Of a stretch of DNA of 62,693 nucleotides, positions 20,892 through 28,720 are shown one piece after another. The notes beneath the pieces were generated by a model that saw only the letters and a list, made by a program, of their open reading frames with translations, was not told the origin of the DNA and did not search any database. The DNA lies in assembly GCF_000747155.1 (NCBI RefSeq), contig NZ_AVCK01000064.1:1-62693 (forward strand), in the 5' to 3' direction. Source of the stretch: Arenimonas metalli CF5-1. Lineage in GTDB: Bacteria > Pseudomonadota > Gammaproteobacteria > Xanthomonadales > Xanthomonadaceae. Made by a program: the position numbers and the translations under genes. The number at the start of each line of letters is the position of its first letter. Position 1 is the stretch's first letter.

Positions 20892-21185
20892 GTGGACACC
20901 GACCCCGCCATCCAGTGCAGCGACTGCCAGGCCTGCTGCTGCCAGCTGCCCGTGCGCGTGCTGCCGGGCGACGCGCCGCCCGAGCACTTCCTCGACGAGG
21001 ACGAGGACGGCTACCTGATCATGGCCAAGGCCGACGACGGCTGGTGCGTCGCGCTCGACCGCGAGCAAATGTGCTGCGGCATCTACGAGCAGCGCCCCTT
21101 CGTCTGCCGAGAGTTCGCGATGGGCGGCGGAGACTGCGCCGAAGTGCGCGACGACTGGCGCCGCATCGCGCTGAGCCTGCGCTGA
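20892..21185 (+). CDS. YkgJ-type cysteine-cluster protein
   Basis: 97 residues with a GTG start. Cysteines fall in the family pattern [12 protein letters not shown] (about 9-20), then a [15 protein letters not shown] block (about 61-75), presumed to bind Zn or an Fe-S cluster. No in-frame ATG exists upstream. It begins a tight set: the GIY-YIG gene starts two bases after its stop. The function of the family is unknown. Confidence 0.82.
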   Translation: MDTDPAIQCSDCQACCCQLPVRVLPGDAPPEHFLDEDEDGYLIMAKADDGWCVALDREQMCCGIYEQRPFVCREFAMGGGDCAEVRDDWRRIALSLR

Positions 21186-21186
21186 C

Positions 21187-21438
21187 GTGGCCTGGTTCGT
21201 GTACCTGGTCGAATGCCAGGACGGCAGCATCTACACCGGCATCGCCGTGGACGTGGACAAACGCTACGCCGAACACGCCGCCGGCAAGGGCGCGCGCTAC
21301 ACCCGCTCGCATCCGCCGCGCCGGCTGCTGGCGCGGTTCGAACACCCCGACCGCTCCAGCGCGCTGAAGGCCGAGTACGCCATCAAGCAGCTGCCGGCCG
21401 AGGCCAAGCGCGCGCTCGTCGCCGGGGCCGGCGCATGA
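21187..21438 (+). CDS. GIY-YIG domain protein (UPF0213/YhbQ-like)
   Basis: 83 residues, GTG start. A complete small GIY-YIG nuclease domain: FVYLVECQDGSIYTGIAVDVDKRYAEH (the VYLVEC and YTG strands with the Arg-containing helix) and KGARYTRSHPP. The C-terminus AEYAIKQLPAEAKRALV is the usual UPF0213 ending. It overlaps the next gene by ATGA. Members are single-domain proteins linked to DNA repair by homology only. Confidence 0.88.
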   Translation: MAWFVYLVECQDGSIYTGIAVDVDKRYAEHAAGKGARYTRSHPPRRLLARFEHPDRSSALKAEYAIKQLPAEAKRALVAGAGA

Positions 21439-22361
21439 CGCCGGTGGCCAAGGCCCAGTGGCAGATGCATTTCTGCGTGCTGCTGTGGGGCTTCACCGCG
21501 ATCCTGGGCAAGGCGATCACGCTCGACGCGATGGCGCTGGTGGTCTGGCGCATGGGCCTGGTCACCGCGGCGCTGCTGCTGGTGCCGCGGGTGTGGCGCG
21601 GGCTTCGGGCGATGCCGGCGCGGCAGCTGGCGATCTACGCCGGCATCGGCTTCCTGGTGGCGCTGCACTGGCTCACCTTCTACGGCGCGATCAAGCTGGC
21701 GAACGCCTCGGTGGCGGTGACCTGCATCGCGCTGGCCACGGTGTTCGTGCCGCTGGTCGAACCCTGGATCACCGGCCAGCGCTTCCAGCCGCGCGAACTG
21801 CTGATCGGCGTGGCCGTGGTGCCGGGCGTCGCGCTGGTGGTCGGCGGCGTGCCTCCCGAGATGTACCTGGGCATCGTCGTGGGCACGGTGTCGGCGCTGC
21901 TGGTGGCCTTCTTCGGCGCGCTCAACAAGCGCCACGTCGAGCGCGGCGACCCGCTCACGGTCACCTTCGTCGAACTGGGCGCCGGCGGGCTGTTCCTGGC
22001 GCTGTGCACGCCGCTGCTGCCGTGGTTCGGCTCGCCGCTGGTGCTGCCGGGGCTGCAGGACGGCATCCTCCTGCTGGTGCTGGCGATGGCCTGCACCCTG
22101 CTGCCGTTCGCGCTGTCGCTGGTGGCGCTGCGGCATCTGAGCGCGTTCGCGGCGCAGCTGGCGGTGAACCTGGAGCCGGTGTACGCGATCCTGCTCGCCA
22201 TCGTGCTGCTGGGCGAGCAGCGCGAGCTCGGCGGCATGTTCTACGCCGGCGTGGCCATCATCCTGGTGGGCGTGTTCGCGCACCCGCTGCTGGTGCGGCG
22301 GCCGCCGCACCGGGCCGACCCGATGCCGCTGGGCACCGCGGAATCCAAGACGGTCGACTAG
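21435..22361 (+). CDS. EamA-family (DMT) transporter
   Basis: 308 residues, ten hydrophobic helices as two EamA repeats: HFCVLLWGFTAILGKAI near the N-terminus and the second-half signature LAVNLEPVYAILLAIVLLGE (about 240-260). A charged tail follows. The start overlaps the stop of the GIY-YIG gene (ATGA), placing it last in a three-gene unit. It ends convergently with yaeQ, sharing four bases (CTAG), so the two stop codons overlap on opposite strands. Substrate unknown. Confidence 0.9.
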   Translation: MTPVAKAQWQMHFCVLLWGFTAILGKAITLDAMALVVWRMGLVTAALLLVPRVWRGLRAMPARQLAIYAGIGFLVALHWLTFYGAIKLANASVAVTCIALATVFVPLVEPWITGQRFQPRELLIGVAVVPGVALVVGGVPPEMYLGIVVGTVSALLVAFFGALNKRHVERGDPLTVTFVELGAGGLFLALCTPLLPWFGSPLVLPGLQDGILLLVLAMACTLLPFALSLVALRHLSAFAAQLAVNLEPVYAILLAIVLLGEQRELGGMFYAGVAIILVGVFAHPLLVRRPPHRADPMPLGTAESKTVD

Positions 22362-22903
22362 CCCGGGCCGCGGCGCAGGCGCGGGGTGATCTCCAGCGTC
22401 ACGTCGCCGTCCACCAGCTGCAGCACGCCGTCCTGCACCATCGCCTGCAGGTCCATGCCGCGACGCAGCCGCGCGGCCAGCGCCTTCGCATCCTCGGGCG
22501 ACACGTCGACCACGGTGAGGTTGCGGCAGCGGGCCAGCGCGGCTTCGTTCTTTTCCCACCACAGGTCGGAGGCACGGCCACCGTAGGTCAGCACCACCAC
22601 CTCGGCCGCGCGGCCGCCGGCCTTGCGCACGCGCGATTCGTCGGGATGCCCCAGCTCGATCCACTGCTCCACCAGGCCGGTGAGGTCCTTGCGCCACAGG
22701 TCGGGCTCGTCCTCGGTGCTCAGGCCGCGGCCGAACTCCAGCCGCTCGTGCGCGAACAGGGCGAAGGCGAGCAGGCGCAGCATCAGCCGCTCCTCGGTTT
22801 CGGACGGATGCTGGGCCAGCACCAGGTCGTGGCCGGCGTAGTAGTGCCGGTCCATGTCGCTGACCTGCAGCTGGGCCTTGTAGACGGTGGACTTCGGGGC
22901 CAC
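22358..22903 (-). CDS. yaeQ: YaeQ family protein
   Basis: 181 residues with GTG start and GAGGAG upstream. Conserved YaeQ blocks: STVYKAQLQVSDMDRHYYAGHDLVLAQHPSETEERLMLRLLAFAL (about 5-48) and GLSTEDEPDLWRKDLTGLVEQWIELGHPDESRVRKA (about 60-95). The fold is related to PD-(D/E)XK nucleases, but activity has not been settled. It shares its stop region with the transporter and diverges from the response regulator across about 136 bp. Confidence 0.93.
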   Translation of the reverse strand: MAPKSTVYKAQLQVSDMDRHYYAGHDLVLAQHPSETEERLMLRLLAFALFAHERLEFGRGLSTEDEPDLWRKDLTGLVEQWIELGHPDESRVRKAGGRAAEVVVLTYGGRASDLWWEKNEAALARCRNLTVVDVSPEDAKALAARLRRGMDLQAMVQDGVLQLVDGDVTLEITPRLRRGPG

Positions 22904-23039
22904 GGGCGCTCCTCGGGGGCGACGTTCGGGCCGGCAGGGTGCGCGCTGCGGGCCGCCATGTCCAGCCCGCGCCGGCCGCGATTGCCAGCGGGGCGCGCGA
23001 CAGGGACACTATCGCCCATTCCGCGTTGGGGAGCGCACG

Positions 23040-23648
23040 GTGTCCTTCTACGACAAGATCAAGCTGATGTTCGGCTGGGACACCCGGCCGGTGAGTCCGA
23101 AGGCCTCCAGCGAGCCGCTGCTGGCCGACGACACGCCGATGCCGCCCGCCGCGCCGGCGGCGCCCGCCGAAACCGGCCCCAAGGGCACCGAACGCCGCGG
23201 CAAGCCGCGCATGAACGCGCGCGCGGGCACCCGCATGCTGGTGGTCGACGATTCCCCGACCATCGTCGCCCTGCTGGGCCGCATGCTGCGCCAGAACGAC
23301 TACACCGTGCTCGAGGCCGCCGACGCCGAGTCCGGCCTAGAGATCGCACGCACCCAGGCGCCCGAGCTGATCTTCCTCGACATCGTGCTGCCGGGCATGG
23401 ATGGCTTCGCCGCCCTGCGCCAGCTGCGCCGCGACCCGGCCACGCGCGACATCCCGGTGATCATGATCAGCGGCAACGAACAGGCCACCGAGCAGTTCTA
23501 CGTGCACCGCATCGGCGCCGACGACTTCATGAAGAAGCCCTTCGCGCGGGCCGAGGTGTTCGCGCGCATCGAGCGCCTGCTCGACGCCCACTCCGTGCCG
23601 CGCCGCCTGCCCGCGCAGCCGCAGGCCGCGGCGGAAACCGAAGGCTAG
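23040..23648 (+). CDS. Response regulator with N-terminal extension
   Basis: 202 residues, GTG start preceded by GGGAG. An N-terminal proline/alanine-rich segment of about 60 residues (opening SFYDKIKLMFGWDTRP) leads to a receiver domain (about 65-185). Acidic pair DD 70-71, phosphoacceptor Asp114 in IFLDIVLPGMDG, Thr/Ser in IMISGN and the conserved Lys in DFMKKPF. There is no output domain, so it acts by protein contact, as PilG/PilH- or CheY-like proteins do. It faces the EAL gene, with which it shares a CTAG stop overlap; a functional link to c-di-GMP is inference from position. Confidence 0.88.
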   Translation: MSFYDKIKLMFGWDTRPVSPKASSEPLLADDTPMPPAAPAAPAETGPKGTERRGKPRMNARAGTRMLVVDDSPTIVALLGRMLRQNDYTVLEAADAESGLEIARTQAPELIFLDIVLPGMDGFAALRQLRRDPATRDIPVIMISGNEQATEQFYVHRIGADDFMKKPFARAEVFARIERLLDAHSVPRRLPAQPQAAAETEG

Positions 23649-24913
23649 CCCGAAGGCCCGCGCGTGGCGATCATCGCCGCGACGAACTGCGCCGCCGGCT
23701 TGGCGTGGCCCAGCACGTAGCCCTGGGCATAGTCGCAGTCGAGTTCGGCCAGCTTGCCCAGCGTGGCCTTGTCCTCCACGCCCTCGGCGACGACCTGCAT
23801 GCCGAGGTGGTGGGCGAAGTCGATCATGGCCTTGGCCAGCTTGGCCGAGCGCGCGTTCTGCACCATGCCGGTGACGAAGGATCGGTCGATCTTGAGCTCG
23901 GTGGCCGGGAACTCGCGCAGGTAGGCGAAGGACGAGTTGCCCACGCCGAAGTCGTCGATCGACACCCGCACGCCCTCCTTCGCCAGCCGGTCGAGGATGT
24001 GCGCGCCCTTGTCGAGGTCGGCGATGATCGCGGTCTCGGTCACTTCGATCACCAGGTCGCGCGGCGGCACGCCCCAGAGCTTGAGTGCATCGAGCAGGTG
24101 CTCGACCAGCCCGCGCTCGGCGAAGGCCACCACCGAAAGATTGATCGACACCGGCAGGCGCAGGCCCGCCTTCCGCGCCTCGACCGCGTGCTGCAGGCTG
24201 GCGTTGACGCTCCAGCGGGTGAGCTCGGCGATCATGCCGCTGGTCTCGGCCATGGCCACGAACTGCGCCGGGCTGATCGGCCCCAGCTTCGGGTGCGTCC
24301 ACCGCGCCAGCGCCTCGGCGCCGGTGATGCGGGCGGCGCGCAGGTCCCAGATCGGCTGGAAGTGGATCTCGAGCTGGCCCGCGTGGATGGCGTCGCGCAG
24401 GTCGGACGGAGAAATCAGCGGCGTCGCGTCGCGCGGCGGCGCCAGCGACATGCGGTCGGCGGAGGACTCGGCCAGCGCCAGCGCCGCTTCGGCGCTGCGG
24501 CAGAGCGACTCGGCGTCGTCGCCATGGTCGGGCGTCACCGCCACGCCCACCGCCACCGGCGTCATCACCGGGCGGCCGTCGAGCTCGAGCGCCTGCTCGA
24601 ACTGGCGCAGCAGCCGGGCCGCCGCCAGCAGCGCATGGTTGCCGTCGCTCACCGTCGGCAGGAACACCGCGAAATCGCTGGCGCCGAGCGCGATCACTTC
24701 GTCGCCCGGGCGCAGCGCAGCCTGGGCCTGGGCCTGCATCCGGGCCGCGAGTTCGTCGGCCACCGCCGGGCCGTGCTGGATGTTGAAGGCGCGCGAGCCG
24801 AGCAGGCTCATCCGCAGCAGCGCCATCGGCTCGCCCTTGCGCAGGCTGCCGCGCACGTGCGGCTGCAGGTGGGCCAGCAGCTCGGCGCCGCGCAGGGCCA
24901 GGGGCGCGTTCAT
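23645..24913 (-). CDS. c-di-GMP phosphodiesterase with degenerate GGDEF and EAL domains
   Basis: 422 residues, no membrane segment. The first about 160 form a degenerate GGDEF domain (GASDF at 77-81 in place of GGDEF), so it should not make c-di-GMP. The EAL domain (about 170-420) keeps its catalytic residues: EAL (200-202), the Asn in SINLS, Glu in EVTET, the Asp pair of SIDDFG, Lys in LKIDRSF and Glu in AEGVED. Active hydrolysis of c-di-GMP to pGpG is therefore predicted. The ATG overlaps the stop of the HD-GYP gene (ATGA). Confidence 0.92.
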   Translation of the reverse strand: MNAPLALRGAELLAHLQPHVRGSLRKGEPMALLRMSLLGSRAFNIQHGPAVADELAARMQAQAQAALRPGDEVIALGASDFAVFLPTVSDGNHALLAAARLLRQFEQALELDGRPVMTPVAVGVAVTPDHGDDAESLCRSAEAALALAESSADRMSLAPPRDATPLISPSDLRDAIHAGQLEIHFQPIWDLRAARITGAEALARWTHPKLGPISPAQFVAMAETSGMIAELTRWSVNASLQHAVEARKAGLRLPVSINLSVVAFAERGLVEHLLDALKLWGVPPRDLVIEVTETAIIADLDKGAHILDRLAKEGVRVSIDDFGVGNSSFAYLREFPATELKIDRSFVTGMVQNARSAKLAKAMIDFAHHLGMQVVAEGVEDKATLGKLAELDCDYAQGYVLGHAKPAAQFVAAMIATRGPSG

Positions 24914-26130
24914 GCCAGGAAGAGCGCCGCCGGGTCGAGGCCGTGGGCGCCGGGCTCGAGCGAGGTGACGATGCGCACGGCGGTGCTGCCGCCGGCGTCG
25001 CGCTCGACCGCCATCAGGTCGATGTCGCGATAGGGTTTGTAGGCGCGCTTGTCGGCGTCGAGCAGCAGCATCACCCGCGGCCGCAGGCGCCGGGCCTGGT
25101 TCTGGGCCATCACGATGCCGACCTCGCCCGAGCTGAGCTCGACCAGCGAGCCGGTGGGATACACGCACAGGCACTGCAGGAACTGCTCGACCACTTCGCC
25201 CTGGTAGAGCTTGTCGCTGGCCCGGTAGACCGCCTGCAGCGCGACGTGGCGGGACGCGCCCTTGGCGTGCGGCCGGTCGCTGCAAATGGCGTCGTAGGTA
25301 TCGATGATGCCGCCCATGCGCGCGGCCAGCGGGATCTGGTCGCCCTTGAGGCCGTTCGGGTAGCCGCTGCCGTCGTGCCGCTCGTGGTGGCCGGCCAGGA
25401 TGTCGCGGGCCCAGGTGCCGTGCAGCCCGGACTCGTCGAACACCTTCAGGCCCTCGGCGACGTGGCTGCGCATCGCCACCACCGCCTCGGGCGACAGCGG
25501 ACCGGGATGCTTGAACAATTCCTCCGGCAGCGCGGCCTTGCCGATGTCGAGCAGCATGCCGCCGGTGGCCAGATCCACCAGCACCTCGCGCGGCAGCGCC
25601 AGGTGCCGGCCGAACGCGGCGGCCAGCGCGCTGCAGTGCACGGCGTGGCTGTAGGCGTAGTCGTCGCGGCGCAGCAGCGCCATCAGCCAGAAGAAGGCGT
25701 CGACGTTGCGGATCAGGCTCTCGACCATGGGCTCGACCGCCTCATGGATGTCGCCGGCGACCAGGCGCCGGCTGCCGCGCACGTCGGCCTCGAGCCGTTC
25801 GGCGAGCTTGCGGGCGCTGGCGTGGGCCTCGCGCGCGCGCGGGAGCTCGTCGTGCAGGTCGACGGTGTTTCGGTACTCCTGCACGCGCGGCGGGAACACC
25901 GACTTGCCGTTGCGCCCGAGCGTCAGCAGCGGCTCGGCCGGCGCGTTCGACTTGATCACGTCGATGAAGACGCTGGTGCAGTAGTTGCCCAGCAGCTCGA
26001 CGTCCTTCTCGGATTCGATGAAGAAGCCCTGGAACGGAAACGGCGTACCGACCCAGTCGCGGTCGAGGCGACTGACGAACATCCCCTTTTCAAGCAGACC
26101 CACCAGCATCCGCCGCTCTTCCAGCGCCAT
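24910..26130 (-). CDS. HD-GYP domain protein with DUF3391, HD histidine lost
   Basis: 406 residues. An N-terminal DUF3391-like domain (MALEERRMLVGLLEKGMFVSRLDRDW..., first about 80 residues) is followed by an HD-GYP domain: first ligand His162 (YSHAV), then the HD doublet position, which reads Leu194-Asp195 (MLLDIGK) instead of His-Asp, His223 (RSHVAEG), HHE 248-250 and GYP 256-258. Loss of the doublet His should disturb the metal centre, so phosphodiesterase activity is doubtful. The ATG at 26130 was preferred over TTG at 26136. It is first of a two-gene unit with the EAL gene, divergent from the lipase. Confidence 0.88.
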   Translation of the reverse strand: MALEERRMLVGLLEKGMFVSRLDRDWVGTPFPFQGFFIESEKDVELLGNYCTSVFIDVIKSNAPAEPLLTLGRNGKSVFPPRVQEYRNTVDLHDELPRAREAHASARKLAERLEADVRGSRRLVAGDIHEAVEPMVESLIRNVDAFFWLMALLRRDDYAYSHAVHCSALAAAFGRHLALPREVLVDLATGGMLLDIGKAALPEELFKHPGPLSPEAVVAMRSHVAEGLKVFDESGLHGTWARDILAGHHERHDGSGYPNGLKGDQIPLAARMGGIIDTYDAICSDRPHAKGASRHVALQAVYRASDKLYQGEVVEQFLQCLCVYPTGSLVELSSGEVGIVMAQNQARRLRPRVMLLLDADKRAYKPYRDIDLMAVERDAGGSTAVRIVTSLEPGAHGLDPAALFLA

Positions 26131-26201
26131 CTGCAACGCCCCTGTGACCTGTGTCGCCGGGCTAAGTTAGCATGCCCCCAGCCCCCCGCTGACCCCCCGC
26201 C

Positions 26202-27725
26202 ATGCCCAAGCCCCTGCTGGTCTTCGTCCATGGCTGGAGCGTCACCAGCACCGGCACCTATGGCGGCCTGCCGGCCCGCTTGAAGGCCGAGGCGGCGCGT
26301 GAAGGCGGTCCCGGCATCGACGTGGCCCACGTCCACCTGGGCCAGTACGTCAGCTTCCGTGACGAGGTGAGGATCGACGACATCGCGCGCGCCTTCGAAG
26401 CCGCGCTCGGGCCGGTCCTGGCCGAGGCCGGGCGCGGCCGGCGCTTCGCCTGCATCACCCACAGCACCGGCGGGCCGGTGGTGCGGGAATGGCTGGACCG
26501 GCACTACGTCCGCACCGGCCGCCTCGACGACTGCCCCATGAGCCACCTGGTGATGCTGGCCCCGGCCAACTTCGGCTCCGCCCTGGCGCAGCTGGGCAAG
26601 AGCCGGCTCGGGGCGATGAAGGCCTGGTTCGGCGGCATCGAGCCGGGCCAGGGCGTGCTCGACTGGCTGGAGTTGGCCAGCCCGGAATCGATCGCGCTCA
26701 ACCTGCGCTGGATCCACGACTACCCCGCGCTCGACCTGCCGTCGCGGCCGCGGCCGGTGTTCCCCTTCGTGCTCAGCGGCGACGCCATCGACCGCAAGCT
26801 CTACGACCACGTCAACGCCTACACCGGCGAGACCGGCGGCGACGGCGTGGTGCGCCTGGCCGCGGCCAACCTCAACGCCAGCCACCTGGTGCTGGCCCAG
26901 CCGGCGCTGGCGCCGGGCGAAGCGCTGCCGGCCGCGCGCAAGCGGCTGCGCACGCTGGATAAGGTGTCCGCCCATCGCGCGCCGGCCACCGCCTTCAAGA
27001 TCGTGCCGGGCGTCTCGCATAGCGGCGAGCGCATGGGAATCATGGGCAGCGTGGGCAACGACGCCCGCCCCCACCCCACGGTGGACGCGATCCTGCGCTG
27101 CCTGGGCGTGCGCGACGCCCGCGGCTACGCTGCGCTGTGCTGCGAGTTCGAGCGCGAGAACGCGGAGCACCAGGCGCCGGCGCGCCGCGTCGAAGTGGAG
27201 AAGGTGCCGGTGCTGCCGGACCGCCGCTACGTGCACGACCCGCACGCGATGGTGCTGTTCCGCCTGCTCGACGACAGCGGCGCGCGCGTGCCCGAGATGA
27301 ACCTGCTGCTGACCGCCGGCCCGTCGGCCGACCCGAACCAGCTGCCGCAGGGCTTCCTCACCGACCGCCAGGGCAACCGGCGCGCGCCGGGCAACCTGTG
27401 CTTCTTCCTCAACCACGCCGCGCTGGCCGGCTGCCCGGAGATCCGCGACGGCGAGCGCTTGGTGCGCGAGGCCCTGGTGCCGCGCCCGCCCTACGGCCTG
27501 CGGCTGCTGCCGCGCCAGGACGAGCAGCTCGTCGAACACTGGCTCGCCGAACTGGGCGCCGACGTCGCCAGCCTGCTCGACCTGGTGCGCCCCAACGAAA
27601 CCACGATCATCGACCTGCGCCTGACCCGGGTGGTGCGCGAGGGCGTGCTGCGGTTCACCCGCCAGCTCGCGGCGCGCAAGTTCCGGGATGATCCGCCCGG
27701 CGGACCCATCGCCGGGCCGCCGTGA
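26202..27725 (+). CDS. Alpha/beta-hydrolase, lipase/phospholipase-like, with unknown C-terminal region
   Basis: 507 residues, no signal peptide. An alpha/beta-hydrolase core opens with LLVFVHGWSVTSTGTYG (oxyanion loop HG at 10-11) and has a nucleophile elbow THSTG (86-90, Ser88), a GxSxG variant with Thr in place of the first Gly, followed by GPVVREW. A later GDGVVRLAAANLNASH likely carries the Asp. The C-terminal about 200 residues (from about 320) are not recognised and include a GFLTDRQGNRRAPGNLCFF stretch. Possible intracellular esterase or secretion-system phospholipase; no VgrG, PAAR or immunity gene is adjacent. Confidence 0.75.
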   Translation: MPKPLLVFVHGWSVTSTGTYGGLPARLKAEAAREGGPGIDVAHVHLGQYVSFRDEVRIDDIARAFEAALGPVLAEAGRGRRFACITHSTGGPVVREWLDRHYVRTGRLDDCPMSHLVMLAPANFGSALAQLGKSRLGAMKAWFGGIEPGQGVLDWLELASPESIALNLRWIHDYPALDLPSRPRPVFPFVLSGDAIDRKLYDHVNAYTGETGGDGVVRLAAANLNASHLVLAQPALAPGEALPAARKRLRTLDKVSAHRAPATAFKIVPGVSHSGERMGIMGSVGNDARPHPTVDAILRCLGVRDARGYAALCCEFERENAEHQAPARRVEVEKVPVLPDRRYVHDPHAMVLFRLLDDSGARVPEMNLLLTAGPSADPNQLPQGFLTDRQGNRRAPGNLCFFLNHAALAGCPEIRDGERLVREALVPRPPYGLRLLPRQDEQLVEHWLAELGADVASLLDLVRPNETTIIDLRLTRVVREGVLRFTRQLAARKFRDDPPGGPIAGPP

Positions 27726-27805
27726 CCGTTGGCAGGGGACGGTGAACGGGAAGTTCACGCAGGCTTGGGCACCCTCGCGCCACACCCGTCCAACGGAGGC
27801 TCGCC

Positions 27806-28720
27806 ATGACCACCCGCCGCTCCTTCCTGGCCGCCGCCGCGGTCGCCGCCACCGCCGCCGCGCTGCGTCCCCTGCCCGCCCTCGCACTGACCGTGCCGCC
27901 TCCCACGCTGCTGCGGCGGGCGATTCCCTCGACCGGCGAGCTGATCCCGGTGATCGGCATGGGCACCTCGGGCAGCTTCGAGGTGGATGCCGCCGGCCGC
28001 GCCCCGCTGGAGGAAGTGCTGCGGCGCTTCGTCGCCGGCGGCGCCTCGGTCATCGACACCTCGCCCAACTATTCCAACGCCGAGGACGTGCTCGGCGACC
28101 TGATGGCCGGGCTCGGCCTGCGCGACCGGATCTGGCTCGCCACCAAGCTCGCCGCCGACGACCGCGCCGCCGGCGAGGCCCAGTTCGCCGACTCGCTGCG
28201 GCGCCTGCGCACCGACCGCTTCGAACTGCTGGCCGTGCACAACCTGCGCGACTGGAAGACCCAGCTGGCCTACGCGCGCGAACTCAAGGCGCAGGGCAAG
28301 GTGAAGTACGTCGGCCTCACGCACTTCATGGACGCCCAGCATGACGCGCTGGCCGACATCGTCGCGGCCGAGAAGCCCGACTTCGTGCAGATCAATTATT
28401 CCGTCAGCGCACCCAACGCGGCCAAGCGCGTGCTGCCGGTGGCCCGCGACAGCGGCACGGCGGTGATGATCAACCGCGCCTTCGACGACGGCCGGCTGTT
28501 CGCCCGCGTCGCCGGCAAGGCGCTGCCGGGCTGGGCCGCCGAGGCCGGCGTCACGTCCTGGGCGCAGATGTTCCTGAAGTTCGCCATCAGCCACGAAGCC
28601 GTCACCGTGGTCATCCCGGCCACCGGCAAGCCCGACCGCCAGGACGACAACCTCAAGGGCGGCGTTGGCCCGCTGCTGAGCGCGGCGCAGCAGGCCGAAC
28701 TCGTGGCGATGTTCGCCTGA
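27806..28720 (+). CDS. Tat-exported aldo/keto reductase
   Basis: 304 residues. A twin-arginine signal (TTRRSFLAAAAVAA, then ALRPLPALA) precedes an aldo/keto reductase barrel: IPVIGMGTSG (about 47-56), the catalytic Asp/Tyr in VIDTSPNYSNAEDVLG (about 80-95), Lys in LATKLAADD (about 112) and a later HNLRDW. Secreted members with Tat signals are common in xanthomonads. CGGAGG lies before the ATG. The stop codon overlaps the start of the transporter gene (TGATG), linking the two. Substrate and electron donor in the periplasm are unknown, since NADPH is not normally available there. Confidence 0.88.
   Translation: MTTRRSFLAAAAVAATAAALRPLPALALTVPPPTLLRRAIPSTGELIPVIGMGTSGSFEVDAAGRAPLEEVLRRFVAGGASVIDTSPNYSNAEDVLGDLMAGLGLRDRIWLATKLAADDRAAGEAQFADSLRRLRTDRFELLAVHNLRDWKTQLAYARELKAQGKVKYVGLTHFMDAQHDALADIVAAEKPDFVQINYSVSAPNAAKRVLPVARDSGTAVMINRAFDDGRLFARVAGKALPGWAAEAGVTSWAQMFLKFAISHEAVTVVIPATGKPDRQDDNLKGGVGPLLSAAQQAELVAMFA

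Noticed and set aside
21458-25033. A 1191-codon open frame on the plus strand
   Set aside because: It shadows the DMT transporter, YaeQ, receiver and EAL genes in wrong frames; the composition is Ala/Arg/Gly/His repeats with no domain.
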